Positions 15,670-23,946 of a stretch of 64,000 nucleotides of DNA are shown in pieces. Below the pieces are notes generated by a model. It worked only from the letters and a program-made list of their open reading frames with translations, was not told where the DNA came from and did not search any database. Within the stretch, counting starts at the first letter, position 1; each line of letters opens with the position of its first letter. The DNA is from RAM1 sp041905405 (GTDB taxonomy: Bacteria; Pseudomonadota; Gammaproteobacteria; Burkholderiales; Burkholderiaceae_C), in contig JAYRLC010000015.1 in NCBI GenBank assembly GCA_041905405.1, forward strand, positions 15,786 through 79,785, given 5' to 3'. Made by a program: the position numbers and the translations under genes.

Positions 15670-16486
15670 TGACAGACTCCTTGACGGTTTGTGGTGCGGC
15701 GGTCCCGGCGTTCAGGGCACGGGCGGCCGTGGTGGTTTCGCTGCTGGCGGCGCCGAGATACGCCTCGCGCACGACGGTGGATCGCGCCAGCAGCTTCGCG
15801 GGCCCGCTGGCCACCAGCGTGCCGCGCTCCAGGACGTAGCCCCGGTCGGCGACAGCCAGCGCCTTCTTGACGTTCTGCTCGACCATGAGCACCGTGGTGC
15901 CCGCGTCGGCGATGCGCCGCGCGATGCCCAGCAGCTCATCGACCATCTTGGGCGCCAGGCCCAGCGACGGCTCGTCCAGCATCAGCAGGCGCGGCGCACA
16001 CATCATGGCGCGCGCCACGGCCACCATCTGCTGCTCGCCGCCGCTCATGGTGCCGGCCAGCTGCTGCGCGCGCTCGCGCAGCTTGGGAAAATCATTGAAC
16101 GCCTGTTCGATGCGGCGCGGCCGCTCGGCCTTGGGCACGAGCCATGCGCCCAGCTCCAGGTTCTCGGTCACGGTCATCTGCGGGAACAGCTGGCGGCCCT
16201 CGGCCACCAGCGCCACGCCGGCCTTCACGATCTCGTGCGTCTTCTCGGGCAGGTCGTCGCCGTCCAGCAGCACCTCGCCGCCACGCGGGATCAGGCCATT
16301 CAGCGCGCGCAGCAGCGTCGTCTTGCCGGCACCGTTGGGGCCGAGGATGACGGTGAGGCCGGGCTTGACCTCGAGCGTGATGTCGCGCAGCACCAGCATG
16401 GGGCCGTACCCGGCACTCAGGTTGCGCACTTTCAGGTGCGCCTCACGGCCGCCACCCAATACGAATCCGGGGCGGTGCCACATCAT
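15662..16486 (-). CDS. Branched-chain amino-acid-type ABC transporter ATPase (LivF)
   Basis: A 274-residue ABC ATPase with Walker A LGPNGAGKTTLLRAL, Q-loop GLIPRGGEVLL, signature MSGGEQQMVAVARAMMCAPRLLMLDEPSLGLAP and the D/H-loop region VLMVEQNVKKAL. The 'SLGLAP' and 'EQN' forms are LivF marks. About 15 extra residues precede the usual LivF start, and the last 30 residues are an Ala/Thr-rich tail. The ATG overlaps the LivG stop (ATGA). It powers uptake with LivG, LivM, LivH and the binding protein. Confidence 0.92.
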   Translation of the reverse strand: MMWHRPGFVLGGGREAHLKVRNLSAGYGPMLVLRDITLEVKPGLTVILGPNGAGKTTLLRALNGLIPRGGEVLLDGDDLPEKTHEIVKAGVALVAEGRQLFPQMTVTENLELGAWLVPKAERPRRIEQAFNDFPKLRERAQQLAGTMSGGEQQMVAVARAMMCAPRLLMLDEPSLGLAPKMVDELLGIARRIADAGTTVLMVEQNVKKALAVADRGYVLERGTLVASGPAKLLARSTVVREAYLGAASSETTTAARALNAGTAAPQTVKESVNV

Positions 16487-17277
16487 GCGGACACCTCTTC
16501 GGTCTCTGTCATCTCGTCACCCAGGTAAGCCTCGACCACCTCGGCATTGCGCACCACCTCGGCCGGCGGGCCGTCGGCGATCTTGCGGCCCTGGTGCAGC
16601 ACGATCACGCGCTCCACATGGCGCAGCAGCGTGGTCACCGCGTGCTCGATCCACACCACGGTCAAATCGAGCTCGTCGCGCAGGCGGCGGATGAGGCGCG
16701 CCATCTCTTCGATCTCGGACTCGGTCAGGCCCGCGGCCACTTCGTCCAGCAGCAGCATGCGCGGGCGCGTGGCCAGCGCCATGCCGATCTCCAGCAGCCG
16801 CTGCTGCGACGGCGTCAACGCCGATGCGGGCCACGTGGCCTGCTCCGACAGCCCAATCAGCGTCAGGATGCCTGCCGCGTCGCGCAGCGCCCAGGGCACG
16901 TTCTGCTCGTCTCCCCACAGCCAGTACTTGCGCGGACGGCGCCCGGCAAACTTCAGGCCGAACTCGATGTTGGCCTGCACGGTCATGTCGGCGAACGTGC
17001 GCGGCGTCTGGAACGTACGGGCCAGCCCGCGCGCGGCAAAACGGTGCGGACGCTGGCCCGCCAGGCTGCGCCCGTCCAGCACCAGCCGCCCGGCCGTAGG
17101 CACCTGCACGCCCGAGATCGCGTTGAAGAACGTCGTCTTGCCCGCGCCGTTGGGGCCGATGATGCCCACCAGTTCGCCGGCCGTGAACGTGGCGCTCACC
17201 GCGTCCACAGCCACCAGGCCGCCGAAGCGGACGGTGATGTCCTGTGCGTCGAGCAACACCTGTTTGGTATCAGACAA
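16483..17277 (-). CDS. Branched-chain amino-acid-type ABC transporter ATPase (LivG)
   Basis: The 264-residue ATPase has Walker A IGPNGAGKTTFFNAI, TFQTPRTFADMTV (LivG-specific 'R-T-F-Q' loop), a signature region with LTPSQQRLLEIGMALATRPRMLLLDEVAAGLTESE and VVWIEHAVTTLL. The canonical signature LSGG is altered to LTPSQ, which resembles other Liv-type proteins of the urea/aromatic transporter group. Translation starts with a rare TTG overlapping the LivM stop by 8 bases; an AAGGAG site 7 bases upstream supports it. The gene is part of the five-gene transporter. Confidence 0.9.
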   Translation of the reverse strand: MSDTKQVLLDAQDITVRFGGLVAVDAVSATFTAGELVGIIGPNGAGKTTFFNAISGVQVPTAGRLVLDGRSLAGQRPHRFAARGLARTFQTPRTFADMTVQANIEFGLKFAGRRPRKYWLWGDEQNVPWALRDAAGILTLIGLSEQATWPASALTPSQQRLLEIGMALATRPRMLLLDEVAAGLTESEIEEMARLIRRLRDELDLTVVWIEHAVTTLLRHVERVIVLHQGRKIADGPPAEVVRNAEVVEAYLGDEMTETEEVSA

Positions 17278-18298
17278 GGTACTGCTCCTTGGCGCGTTTC
17301 TTCAGGCGCGCTTCTTCACGCTTTTTCTCGCCACTCAACTCGCGACGCAAATCCTTCGCCCCATCACGCGTGTCACGCCACCAGCCCTTGAAGGTCTCGG
17401 CACGCAGCGACGCCAAGCCGCCCGGCAGGTACAACACGCTCAGGATCAGCAATAGCCCCAGCGACATCATGTAGACCTGTGGCGCCTTCAGCCGCAGCGT
17501 CTCGGCCAGCAGGCTGAACACCACAGCCGCAATCAGCGGGCCCCACAGCGTCACCGCGCCGCCGATCAGTGCGATCAGCACCGTCTGGAAGCCGATGAAC
17601 GGGTTGAACACCGTGTGCGGGTCGATGTAGGTCCAGCGCACCGACATGGCCGCGCCCACCGCGCCGGCCACCGCCGCCGTCATTGCAAAGCCGGCGATCT
17701 TCACCAGCCGCGTGTTCACGCCCAGCGTCTGCGCGCGCTGCTCGTCCGCGCCGATGCCCATCAGCGCCATGCCGAAGCGCGTGCGCCGCACGCCGATCGA
17801 CAGCGCCACGGTGGCGGCGGCCAGCACCAGCACCGTCAGGTAGATCGTGTCGCGCTCGGGCACCACCGTCAACACGCGGCCCACCGTGCCCGTGACCTGC
17901 TTTTCGAAATAGGTGATGGCGTGGCGGATCAGCTCGGTCATGCCGAAGGTCAGCACGGCAAAGTAGGTGCCGCGCAGGTGCAGAACCGCCGCGCCCATGA
18001 CGACCGCCACCACGGTCGCAATGCCCGCGCCCAGGGCTATCGACTGCACCCAGCCGAACTTCTCCAGCGACAGCGCGCTGGTGTACGCCCCGATGCCGAA
18101 GAACGCCGACGTCGCCAGAGACAGGTAGCGCGACAGCCCGCAGAACAGGCCCCAGCTGGACGACAGCGCCACATACATCAGGCAGGTCAGCGCCATGGAC
18201 ACCATGAACTCGCTGCCGTAGTAGGGCAGGGACAGCGCCCAGCCGGTCAGGCCGAAGAGGACCAGCAGGTCTCTGATGAGGATTTGTCGTTCGGTCAT
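17270..18298 (-). CDS. Branched-chain amino-acid-type ABC permease (LivM)
   Basis: A 342-residue inner-membrane permease with about nine hydrophobic segments and the LivM motif AGFAMTAAVAGAVGAAMSVRWTYIDP plus LIGGAVTLWGPLIAAVVFSLLAE. The C-terminal 45 residues are highly charged (GEKKREEARLKKRAKEQ), longer than usual. I start it at MTERQILIRD; the longer open frame upstream runs into a repeat region and is not coding. It is separated from livH by the 18331-18852 composite repeat, an odd gap inside an operon. Confidence 0.9.
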   Translation of the reverse strand: MTERQILIRDLLVLFGLTGWALSLPYYGSEFMVSMALTCLMYVALSSSWGLFCGLSRYLSLATSAFFGIGAYTSALSLEKFGWVQSIALGAGIATVVAVVMGAAVLHLRGTYFAVLTFGMTELIRHAITYFEKQVTGTVGRVLTVVPERDTIYLTVLVLAAATVALSIGVRRTRFGMALMGIGADEQRAQTLGVNTRLVKIAGFAMTAAVAGAVGAAMSVRWTYIDPHTVFNPFIGFQTVLIALIGGAVTLWGPLIAAVVFSLLAETLRLKAPQVYMMSLGLLLILSVLYLPGGLASLRAETFKGWWRDTRDGAKDLRRELSGEKKREEARLKKRAKEQYLV

Positions 18299-18330
18299 TT
18301 GTTGTTGTTCTGTTGTGACGCTCGCGGGGT

Positions 18331-18564
18331 TCGCGGCGCGCAGTGTGCGGCGGGGCTCATGCTGCGATGGTTTTTGCTTCGCAAAAACTCCGCTGCGATG
18401 CTCGGGGGTCGGTTGCGCCGCGGAACTCGCTGCATTGCGCTTCGCTCCATTCCGCTCAGACAGCCGCGGCGAGCATGTGCACGTTGCGCGCTGCGCGCGC
18501 CAACACTCCCCCCTGCGCTTCTCGCCACCGCAGAAATCGCCCCGCCGCACACTGCGCGCCGCGA
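18331..18564 (+). repeat. Composite repeat, unit A, copy 1
   Basis: A non-coding unit of 234 bp bounded by a perfect 26-bp inverted repeat (arms 18331-18356 and 18539-18564). Inside is a conserved core around ACTCGCTGCATTGCGCTTCG with a CTCGCTGC/GCGGCGAG hairpin. The same unit occurs in reverse at 49166-49412. It carries no transposase. It lies in the livM-livH gap with unit B. Confidence 0.8.
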
Positions 18565-18611
18565 GCCCCGAACCCCGGCACGCCACCGGTAGCGCGCCAG
18601 CACTGTCACTA

Positions 18612-18852
18612 CAAAGCTGCGCCTGCGGGCACACCGCCCTGGGGGCGCCTCTGTGGCGCCGAGCAGCACAGGGGTGAGTGTCGGCGCGCGCCAGCGCGCT
18701 TCGTGCTCTGACTCACCGCAGCTGTTTGAACGGAGCGCGTAGCGCGCAGTGAGTTCTGCGGTGCGACCGATCCCCGAGCAGCGCAGGGCAGTCGCCGCAG
18801 GCGACCGCCACAGTGAAGCCCCCAGGGCGGTGTGCCCGCAGGCGCAGCTTTG
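18612..18852 (-). repeat. Composite repeat, unit B, copy 1
   Basis: A 241-bp unit bounded by a perfect 35-bp inverted repeat (arms 18612-18646 and 18818-18852). Its core is related to that of unit A but inverted with respect to it, with ACTCACTGC facing GCGGTGAGT. The second copy is at 48865-49112. Units A and B are separated by 47 bp here and together fill the 577-base gap between livM and livH, which contains no gene. Confidence 0.8.
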
Positions 18853-18875
18853 CCGCGAAGTAGTGGACATCAACG

Positions 18876-19766
18876 TCATGCCTTCCGCGTCCTCTTCGCA
18901 AACAACCCCTCGGGCCGCAACAACAGCACGCCGATGAACACGACGTAAGACAGCAGTGCCTTGAGAGAGGGGTTGGTGAAGTGCATCCCGATAGCCTCGA
19001 CAACACCGAGCAGCAACCCACCCGCCAGTGCGCCACCCATACTCCCGAACCCACCCAAAGTGATCACGATCAGCGCCGTCACGGTATACGGCTCGCCCAT
19101 GGAGGGACTGATGGTGTACGCCATCGACAGCAGACATCCCGCCACGCCCGACAGGCCCAGGCCGATGCCGAACATCAGCGGGTGCAGCCGCTTGGTGTCG
19201 ATGCCCACCAGCTGCGCGCCCACGGGCGACTGCATCAGCGCGCGCACGCCCTTGCCCAGCAGCGTCATGCGCAGCAGCACGATCAGCGCGCCGGCGAACA
19301 CCAGCGCCAGCATGAACACCAGCAGCTTGTTGCCCGCGAACTGCGCGCCGCCCAGCTTGACCGGCTCGGTCAGGAAGTCGTAGCCGCGCAGATCGCCGCC
19401 CCACACATAGCTCACCAGGTTCTGCACCAGGAACATCAGGCCAAACGCGACCATCAGCCCCCGCGCTTCAAAAATGTCCAGGTTGGGCGACGTCGCCGTC
19501 AGCCGGCGAAAGCACAGCCAGTGGATCGCCCAGCCCAGCACGCCGAGCAGCGCGAACGACACCGGCACCATCAGCAGCGGGCTCACGCCGAACTGCGTCT
19601 GCATCATCCAGGTCAGGTACGCCCCCAGCATCAGGAACTCGCCGTGCGCGATGTTCAGGATGCGCATGAGCCCGTACTGCAGGTTCAGCCCCAGCGCGAC
19701 GAGCGCATACACGCCCCCGGTGATGAGGCCGGAGGCGATCAGTTCAATCCAGGCACCAAAAGACAT
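18876..19766 (-). CDS. Branched-chain amino-acid-type ABC permease (LivH)
   Basis: The 296-residue membrane protein has about eight hydrophobic segments. GLITGGVYALVALGLNLQYGLMRILNIAHGEFLMLGAYL is the LivH N-terminal signature, and VITLGGFGSMGGALAGGLLLGVVEAIG the loop contacting the ATPase. The start MSFGAWIELIAS is preferred; upstream in-frame codons belong to a palindromic repeat. It forms the channel with LivM. Confidence 0.92.
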   Translation of the reverse strand: MSFGAWIELIASGLITGGVYALVALGLNLQYGLMRILNIAHGEFLMLGAYLTWMMQTQFGVSPLLMVPVSFALLGVLGWAIHWLCFRRLTATSPNLDIFEARGLMVAFGLMFLVQNLVSYVWGGDLRGYDFLTEPVKLGGAQFAGNKLLVFMLALVFAGALIVLLRMTLLGKGVRALMQSPVGAQLVGIDTKRLHPLMFGIGLGLSGVAGCLLSMAYTISPSMGEPYTVTALIVITLGGFGSMGGALAGGLLLGVVEAIGMHFTNPSLKALLSYVVFIGVLLLRPEGLFAKRTRKA

Positions 19767-19775
19767 GAGCAGATG

Positions 19776-19851
19776 ACCCGTCATGCCGGGCTTGACCCGG
19801 CATCCACGCCGCGCAGGCATGGATTGCGGGTCGAGCCCGCAATGACAGGCG
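19776..19851. repeat. Dispersed palindromic repeat
   Basis: Two hairpins in a row: CATGCCGGGCTTGACCCGGCATCC and, after an 11-base gap, ATTGCGGGTCGAGCCCGCAAT. This double palindrome is a widespread intergenic repeat of proteobacteria; a shorter relative is at 2810-2828. Here it separates livH from the binding-protein gene and may partly terminate or protect the messenger. Confidence 0.7.
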
Positions 19852-19862
19852 TAGTCCTTTTC

Positions 19863-21086
19863 TTATTTCCAGGCAGCTTTGGCTGCGTTCAGCTTGGCCG
19901 TCGCCAGCTTCGGCGGCCACACCACCTCGAACTCGCCGTTCTGCCACTGGCTCACAGTGCCGGGCGTGCCGATGTTCTCGCTGCCCTGGAACCTGATGTC
20001 GCCGATGATGGTCTTGTGCGTGGTGTTGGCCACGTAGTCGCGGATCGCCTTGCGGTCCAGGCCCTGCGCCTTCACCGCGTTGGTCAGGATCTCCATGCCC
20101 GCCCAGCAGGCGCCGCTGGCCCAGCGGTCGGGCTCCTTGCCGCCGAACTTTTTCGTGTGCGCGTCGAAATACGCCTTGGCGCCGGGGCTGGTCTTGCCGT
20201 TCCACGAGCCCATGCCCAGCACGCCCTCGGCGCCGGCCGGCGTCATGACGTTCTTGTACAGCTGGAACGCCGTGCCCACCGACGCATAGAAGAACTTCGG
20301 GTTCAGGCCCACTTCCTTGGCCTGCTTGCTGGCCAGGATGGTGTCGGGCGGGTAGGTAAAGCCCACGAACGCGTCGGGGTTCTTGTCCTTGATCGAGCGC
20401 AGCACGGGCGACAGGTCCTTCACGCCGCCGGGGTAGCTCTTGTCCTCGACCATGGTGATGCCGCTGCCCTGCAGCGCCACCTTCAGCGCGGCAAAGTTCT
20501 CCAGCCCGAACAGGTCGTCCACATAAATGCAGGCCAGCGTCTTGCAGCCATTGGCCTTGAGCATGTCCACCAGCGCGTTGGTCATGGGCGCGGGCTGCTG
20601 CAACAGCAAAAAGAAATACGGCAGCTTCATCTCCACCAGACGCTTGGACAGCGCCGTGGGCGCCAGGAACGGGTAGCCGAAGCGGTTGGCCAGCGGCGCG
20701 ACGGCAAAGTTGGCGTTGCTGCCCCAGGGCGGCAGCACCAGGTCGACCTTGTCGCTGCCCATGAGCTTTTCGTACGTGCGCACCACGGTCTCGGTGTCGC
20801 TGCGGTCGTCGGAGCTGATGAGCTCGATCTTGCGGCGCACGCCCTTCACGTCCAGGCCGCCGGCCGCGTTCTGCTCGTCGGCCCACAGCAGGTAATTGGG
20901 CTCCTGGCTGACCTGCGCGCCGCCGGTCCACGGACCGGTGCGGGCCATGGCGTAGCCCACGCGCACGGGCGCGGACTGGGCGATCAGCCCGGGGGCGAAC
21001 GACATGGCGCCGACCGCGGCGGCGGCGCCCTGGATGAGCTGACGGCGGGATTTCTGAACAGGCTTGAGAGGGGTTGGCTGGGCCAT
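19863..21086 (-). CDS. Branched-chain amino-acid-type ABC substrate-binding protein
   Basis: A 407-residue periplasmic protein (Peripla_BP_6 type). The leader SRRQLIQGAAAAVGAMSFAPGLIA contains SRRQLIQ, compatible with Tat export, and is cleaved near residue 36. The mature domain starts VRVGYAMARTGPWTGGAQVSQEPNYLLWADEQNAAGG, as in LivJ homologues that bind aromatic acids or amides rather than leucine. It is the first gene of the operon, which continues through livH, livM, livG, livF and aldehyde dehydrogenase. The operon is divergent from an AraC-type gene. Confidence 0.9.
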   Translation of the reverse strand: MAQPTPLKPVQKSRRQLIQGAAAAVGAMSFAPGLIAQSAPVRVGYAMARTGPWTGGAQVSQEPNYLLWADEQNAAGGLDVKGVRRKIELISSDDRSDTETVVRTYEKLMGSDKVDLVLPPWGSNANFAVAPLANRFGYPFLAPTALSKRLVEMKLPYFFLLLQQPAPMTNALVDMLKANGCKTLACIYVDDLFGLENFAALKVALQGSGITMVEDKSYPGGVKDLSPVLRSIKDKNPDAFVGFTYPPDTILASKQAKEVGLNPKFFYASVGTAFQLYKNVMTPAGAEGVLGMGSWNGKTSPGAKAYFDAHTKKFGGKEPDRWASGACWAGMEILTNAVKAQGLDRKAIRDYVANTTHKTIIGDIRFQGSENIGTPGTVSQWQNGEFEVVWPPKLATAKLNAAKAAWK

Positions 21087-21273
21087 GGTATGTCTCCTTG
21101 GGGCGCCGATATCCAGCGCAGCACGAAGCTTAAAAACGCCCACCCCGCGCCGCTGTGCTGCGCGCGCACAAAGCATTTGCGCGGCTGTGCAAGCGGCACC
21201 GGGTTTACCCTGAACCCCGATGCGCAGGCGGCACCCCCGCGCCCATAATGGGCCGCGCCTTGACCTGACCGCC

Positions 21274-22254
21274 ATGTCCGACAACACCCTCGCCCTGAAC
21301 ACCGACGCCGTCGCGCCGCGCGACCGCGCGCCGCAGTGGCGCGAATGGGTGTCGCAGCACTTCGGCGGGCTGGACTCGGACTTCTATGGCGACGCGCAGT
21401 TCGACGGTCACCTGGCTGCGTCACGCGCGGGCGACGTGATCCTGACCCGGCTGGAAGCCAACCGCCACCGCGTGCTGCGCACGGCCGGCATGGCCCGCAC
21501 CAGCGACACCGCGTACCTGAAGATCGTCGCCCCCTGGCAGGGCGGCGCCACCGTGCAGCAGCAAGGCCGCGAGGCCAGCGCACGGTCGGGCGCATGGATC
21601 ATCTACGACACCACGCAGCCGTATGAGATCGAGAACCCCGAGCGCGTGGACCACCTGATCGTGATGGTGCCCAAGGACGAGCTGGTCGAGCGCAGCCTGC
21701 GCATGAGCGGCACCATGGCGCGCCACCTGGGTGCCAGCGGCATCTCGCGCGTGGCGCTGGAGACCATGCGCAACACCTACCAGGAGCTGCCCCACATGAG
21801 CGAGGCCGCCGCGCAGGGCGCGGGCGCGCTCATCAAGCAGCTGGTGCACCTGTCATTGCTGGAGCTGTCGGGGCAAGAGACCGCGACGACGCAGCGCGAG
21901 GCGTTGCGCGACCGCATCCGCGCGTACGTCGGCCAGCACCTGCGCGACCCCGCGCTCAGCGTGGACGGCATCGCCCGCGCGCTCAACTGCAGCCGCCGCC
22001 ACCTGTACAACGCGTTCGCGGGCGAGGGTGAATCGATCGCCGGCTACATCCAGCGCGTGCGCCTGCAGGCCTGCGTGCGCGACCTGCAGGCCGCGGGGCC
22101 GCACGGACGGCCCATCACCGACATCGCCATGTCCTGGGGCTTCGGCAACCTGTCGCACTTCAGCCGCGTGTTCCGTGAACACACGGGCGCCAGTCCCAGC
22201 GAGTTCCGCAACACGCCGCACGCCCCGTCACGGATGGGACAGACCCCGCACTGA
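21274..22254 (+). CDS. AraC-family transcriptional regulator (FeaR-like)
   Basis: The 326-residue protein has an N-terminal AraC_binding_2-type sensing domain (about 20-200; HFGGLDSDFYGDAQFDGHLAASRAGDVILTRLEANRHRVLRT) and two C-terminal helix-turn-helices: LSVDGIARALNCSRRHLYNAFAGEGESIAGYIQRVRL and ITDIAMSWGFGNLSHFSRVFREHTGASPSEFR. FeaR-like proteins activate aromatic-amine and aldehyde catabolism. Standing head-to-head with the binding-protein gene, it is the likely activator of the liv-aldehyde dehydrogenase operon. The ATG at 21274 was chosen since upstream codons read through the divergent promoter. Confidence 0.88.
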   Translation: MSDNTLALNTDAVAPRDRAPQWREWVSQHFGGLDSDFYGDAQFDGHLAASRAGDVILTRLEANRHRVLRTAGMARTSDTAYLKIVAPWQGGATVQQQGREASARSGAWIIYDTTQPYEIENPERVDHLIVMVPKDELVERSLRMSGTMARHLGASGISRVALETMRNTYQELPHMSEAAAQGAGALIKQLVHLSLLELSGQETATTQREALRDRIRAYVGQHLRDPALSVDGIARALNCSRRHLYNAFAGEGESIAGYIQRVRLQACVRDLQAAGPHGRPITDIAMSWGFGNLSHFSRVFREHTGASPSEFRNTPHAPSRMGQTPH

Positions 22255-22304
22255 AAAACAGGTGTGATGGCGTCCCGCACAAAAGAAGCCCCGGAGACAC
22301 CACC

Positions 22305-23063
22305 ATGCACATCCCCTCCCTGAAAGAAGTCGTCAGCGCCGAAGAATGGGCGCTGCGCGTGGACCTGGCGGCCGCCTACCGGCTGACGGCGCTGTACGGC
22401 TGGACGGACCTGGTCTTCACCCACATCAGCGCGCGCATCCCGGGGCCGGAGCACCACTTCCTGATCAACCCCTACGGGATGATGTTCGACGAGATCACGG
22501 CGTCCAGCCTGGTCAAGGTGGACCAGGCCTGCAACAAGCTGATCGAGTCGCCGTTCCCGGTGAACCCCGCCGGCTTCACCATCCACAGCTGCATCCACCA
22601 GGCGCGCGAGGACGCGGGCTGCGTGCTGCACACCCACAGCCGCGCGGGCGTGGCCGTCAGCGCGCAAAAGGCCGGGGTGCTGCCCATCAGCCAGCAGAGC
22701 ACCTTCGTGCTCGCGTCACTGGCCTACCACGACTACGAGGGCGTGGCCCTGCGCGACGACGAGAAGCCGCGGCTGCAGGCCGACATTGGCCGCAAGAACT
22801 TCCTGATGCTGCGCAACCACGGCCTGCTGACCGTGGGCAAAACCATCCCCGACGCGTTCCTGTCGATGTACACGTTCGAGAACACCTGCCGCATCCAGAT
22901 CGACGCGCAGGCCGGTGGCGGGGAGCTCACGCTGATCGACCCGCGCATCCTGCAGGGCCTGGCCGAGGTGATGAAGACCGTCACGGCCGGCCAGGGCGCC
23001 AACATCGCCTGGCCCGCTCTGCTGCGCAAACTGGACCGCACCGACCCGTCGTACAAGACCTGA
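22305..23063 (+). CDS. Class II aldolase/adducin family protein
   Basis: A 252-residue protein with the class II aldolase fold: TDLVFTHISARIPGPEHHFLINPYGMMFDEITASSLVKVD, the zinc-binding HTHSRAGVAVS and a later MLRNHGLLTVG. It resembles the non-aldolase branch annotated as adducin-like or decarboxylase. It might act on short hydroxy acids or phosphorylated sugars. It begins 50 bases after the AraC gene and could be cotranscribed with it and with the BASS transporter 16 bases downstream. Confidence 0.85.
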   Translation: MHIPSLKEVVSAEEWALRVDLAAAYRLTALYGWTDLVFTHISARIPGPEHHFLINPYGMMFDEITASSLVKVDQACNKLIESPFPVNPAGFTIHSCIHQAREDAGCVLHTHSRAGVAVSAQKAGVLPISQQSTFVLASLAYHDYEGVALRDDEKPRLQADIGRKNFLMLRNHGLLTVGKTIPDAFLSMYTFENTCRIQIDAQAGGGELTLIDPRILQGLAEVMKTVTAGQGANIAWPALLRKLDRTDPSYKT

Positions 23064-23079
23064 CGCAGCACTCGGCGCG

Positions 23080-23937
23080 ATGAACTTCCTGCAACTGCTG
23101 CCCACCCTGCTGCTCGTCTCGCTGGCCCTGGTCATGTTCGGCCTGGGCCTGTCGCTCAGCGTGGCCGACTTCCAGCGCCTGCTCAAATACCCCAAGGCCG
23201 TCGCCGTCGCGCTGGTGCTGCAGGTCGTGCTGCTGCCCGCGGCCTGCTACGCGCTGATCGTGGTGCTGGGCCTGCCGCCGGTGTTCGCCGTGGGGCTGAT
23301 GCTGCTGGCCGCGTCGCCCGGCGGCGTGTCGGCCAACCTGTTCAGCCACCTGTTCGGCGGCAACGTGGCCATGAACATCTCGCTCACGGCCATCAACACC
23401 ATCCTGTCCATCGCGACGCTGCCGCTCATTGCCAACTGGTCGATCCAGACCTTTGCCAAAACGGGCCAGGTCGTGCCGCTGCAGCTGGGCAAGGTGGCCG
23501 AGGTGATAGCCGTGGTGCTGGTGCCGGTCGTGATCGGCATGGTGGTAGCCGCGCGCAGCCCGGGCTTTGCGCAGCGCATGGAAAAGCCGTTCAAGATTTT
23601 CAGCGCGCTGGTGCTGGCTGCGTTCGCGCTGATCGCCATTGCCAGGGAGTGGAACGCGCTGGTCACGTCGTTCGCCAGCGTGGGCCCAGCCGTGGTCGCG
23701 TTCAACCTGGTGAGCCTGCTGGCCGGCTACTACCTGAGCCGCGCCGCGGGCATGGACAAGTCCATGGCCACGGCGATCAGCTTCGAGATCGGCATCCACA
23801 ACTCCACCCTGGCCATCTACATCGCCCTGAGCGTGCTGGACAACTTCCAGCTCGCGCTGCCGGCGGCGATCTACTCGGTAAGCATGTACATCACCGCGAC
23901 GCTGTTCGGGATGCTGGTGTTGCGTCGCAGCCGCTAG
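23080..23937 (+). CDS. Bile acid:sodium symporter (BASS) family transporter
   Basis: The 285-residue protein is almost wholly hydrophobic with nine or ten membrane segments. Family marks are LMLLAASPGGVSANLFSHLFGGNVAMNISLTAINTILSI (about 70-108, substrate/sodium crossover) and SFEIGIHNSTLAIYIAL (about 235-251, second crossover). Bacterial BASS proteins import organic anions such as pantoate or pyruvate with Na+. It is probably coexpressed with the aldolase-like gene just upstream. Confidence 0.88.
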   Translation: MNFLQLLPTLLLVSLALVMFGLGLSLSVADFQRLLKYPKAVAVALVLQVVLLPAACYALIVVLGLPPVFAVGLMLLAASPGGVSANLFSHLFGGNVAMNISLTAINTILSIATLPLIANWSIQTFAKTGQVVPLQLGKVAEVIAVVLVPVVIGMVVAARSPGFAQRMEKPFKIFSALVLAAFALIAIAREWNALVTSFASVGPAVVAFNLVSLLAGYYLSRAAGMDKSMATAISFEIGIHNSTLAIYIALSVLDNFQLALPAAIYSVSMYITATLFGMLVLRRSR

Positions 23938-23946
23938 GGCGGTGCC

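Noticed and set aside
17270..18634. LivM start extended upstream to give about 454 residues
   Set aside because: The extra 112 residues translate the composite repeat and have no permease homology; MTERQILIRD is the natural start.
18331..18852. Calling the composite repeat an insertion sequence
   Set aside because: No transposase gene or recognisable target duplication is visible; it can only be described as a repeat or non-autonomous element.
18295..19404. Open frames running through the 18.3-18.9 kb repeat region
   Set aside because: The products are Arg/Cys/Ala-rich low complexity and follow the repeat, not codon structure; all repeat copies show the same in both directions.
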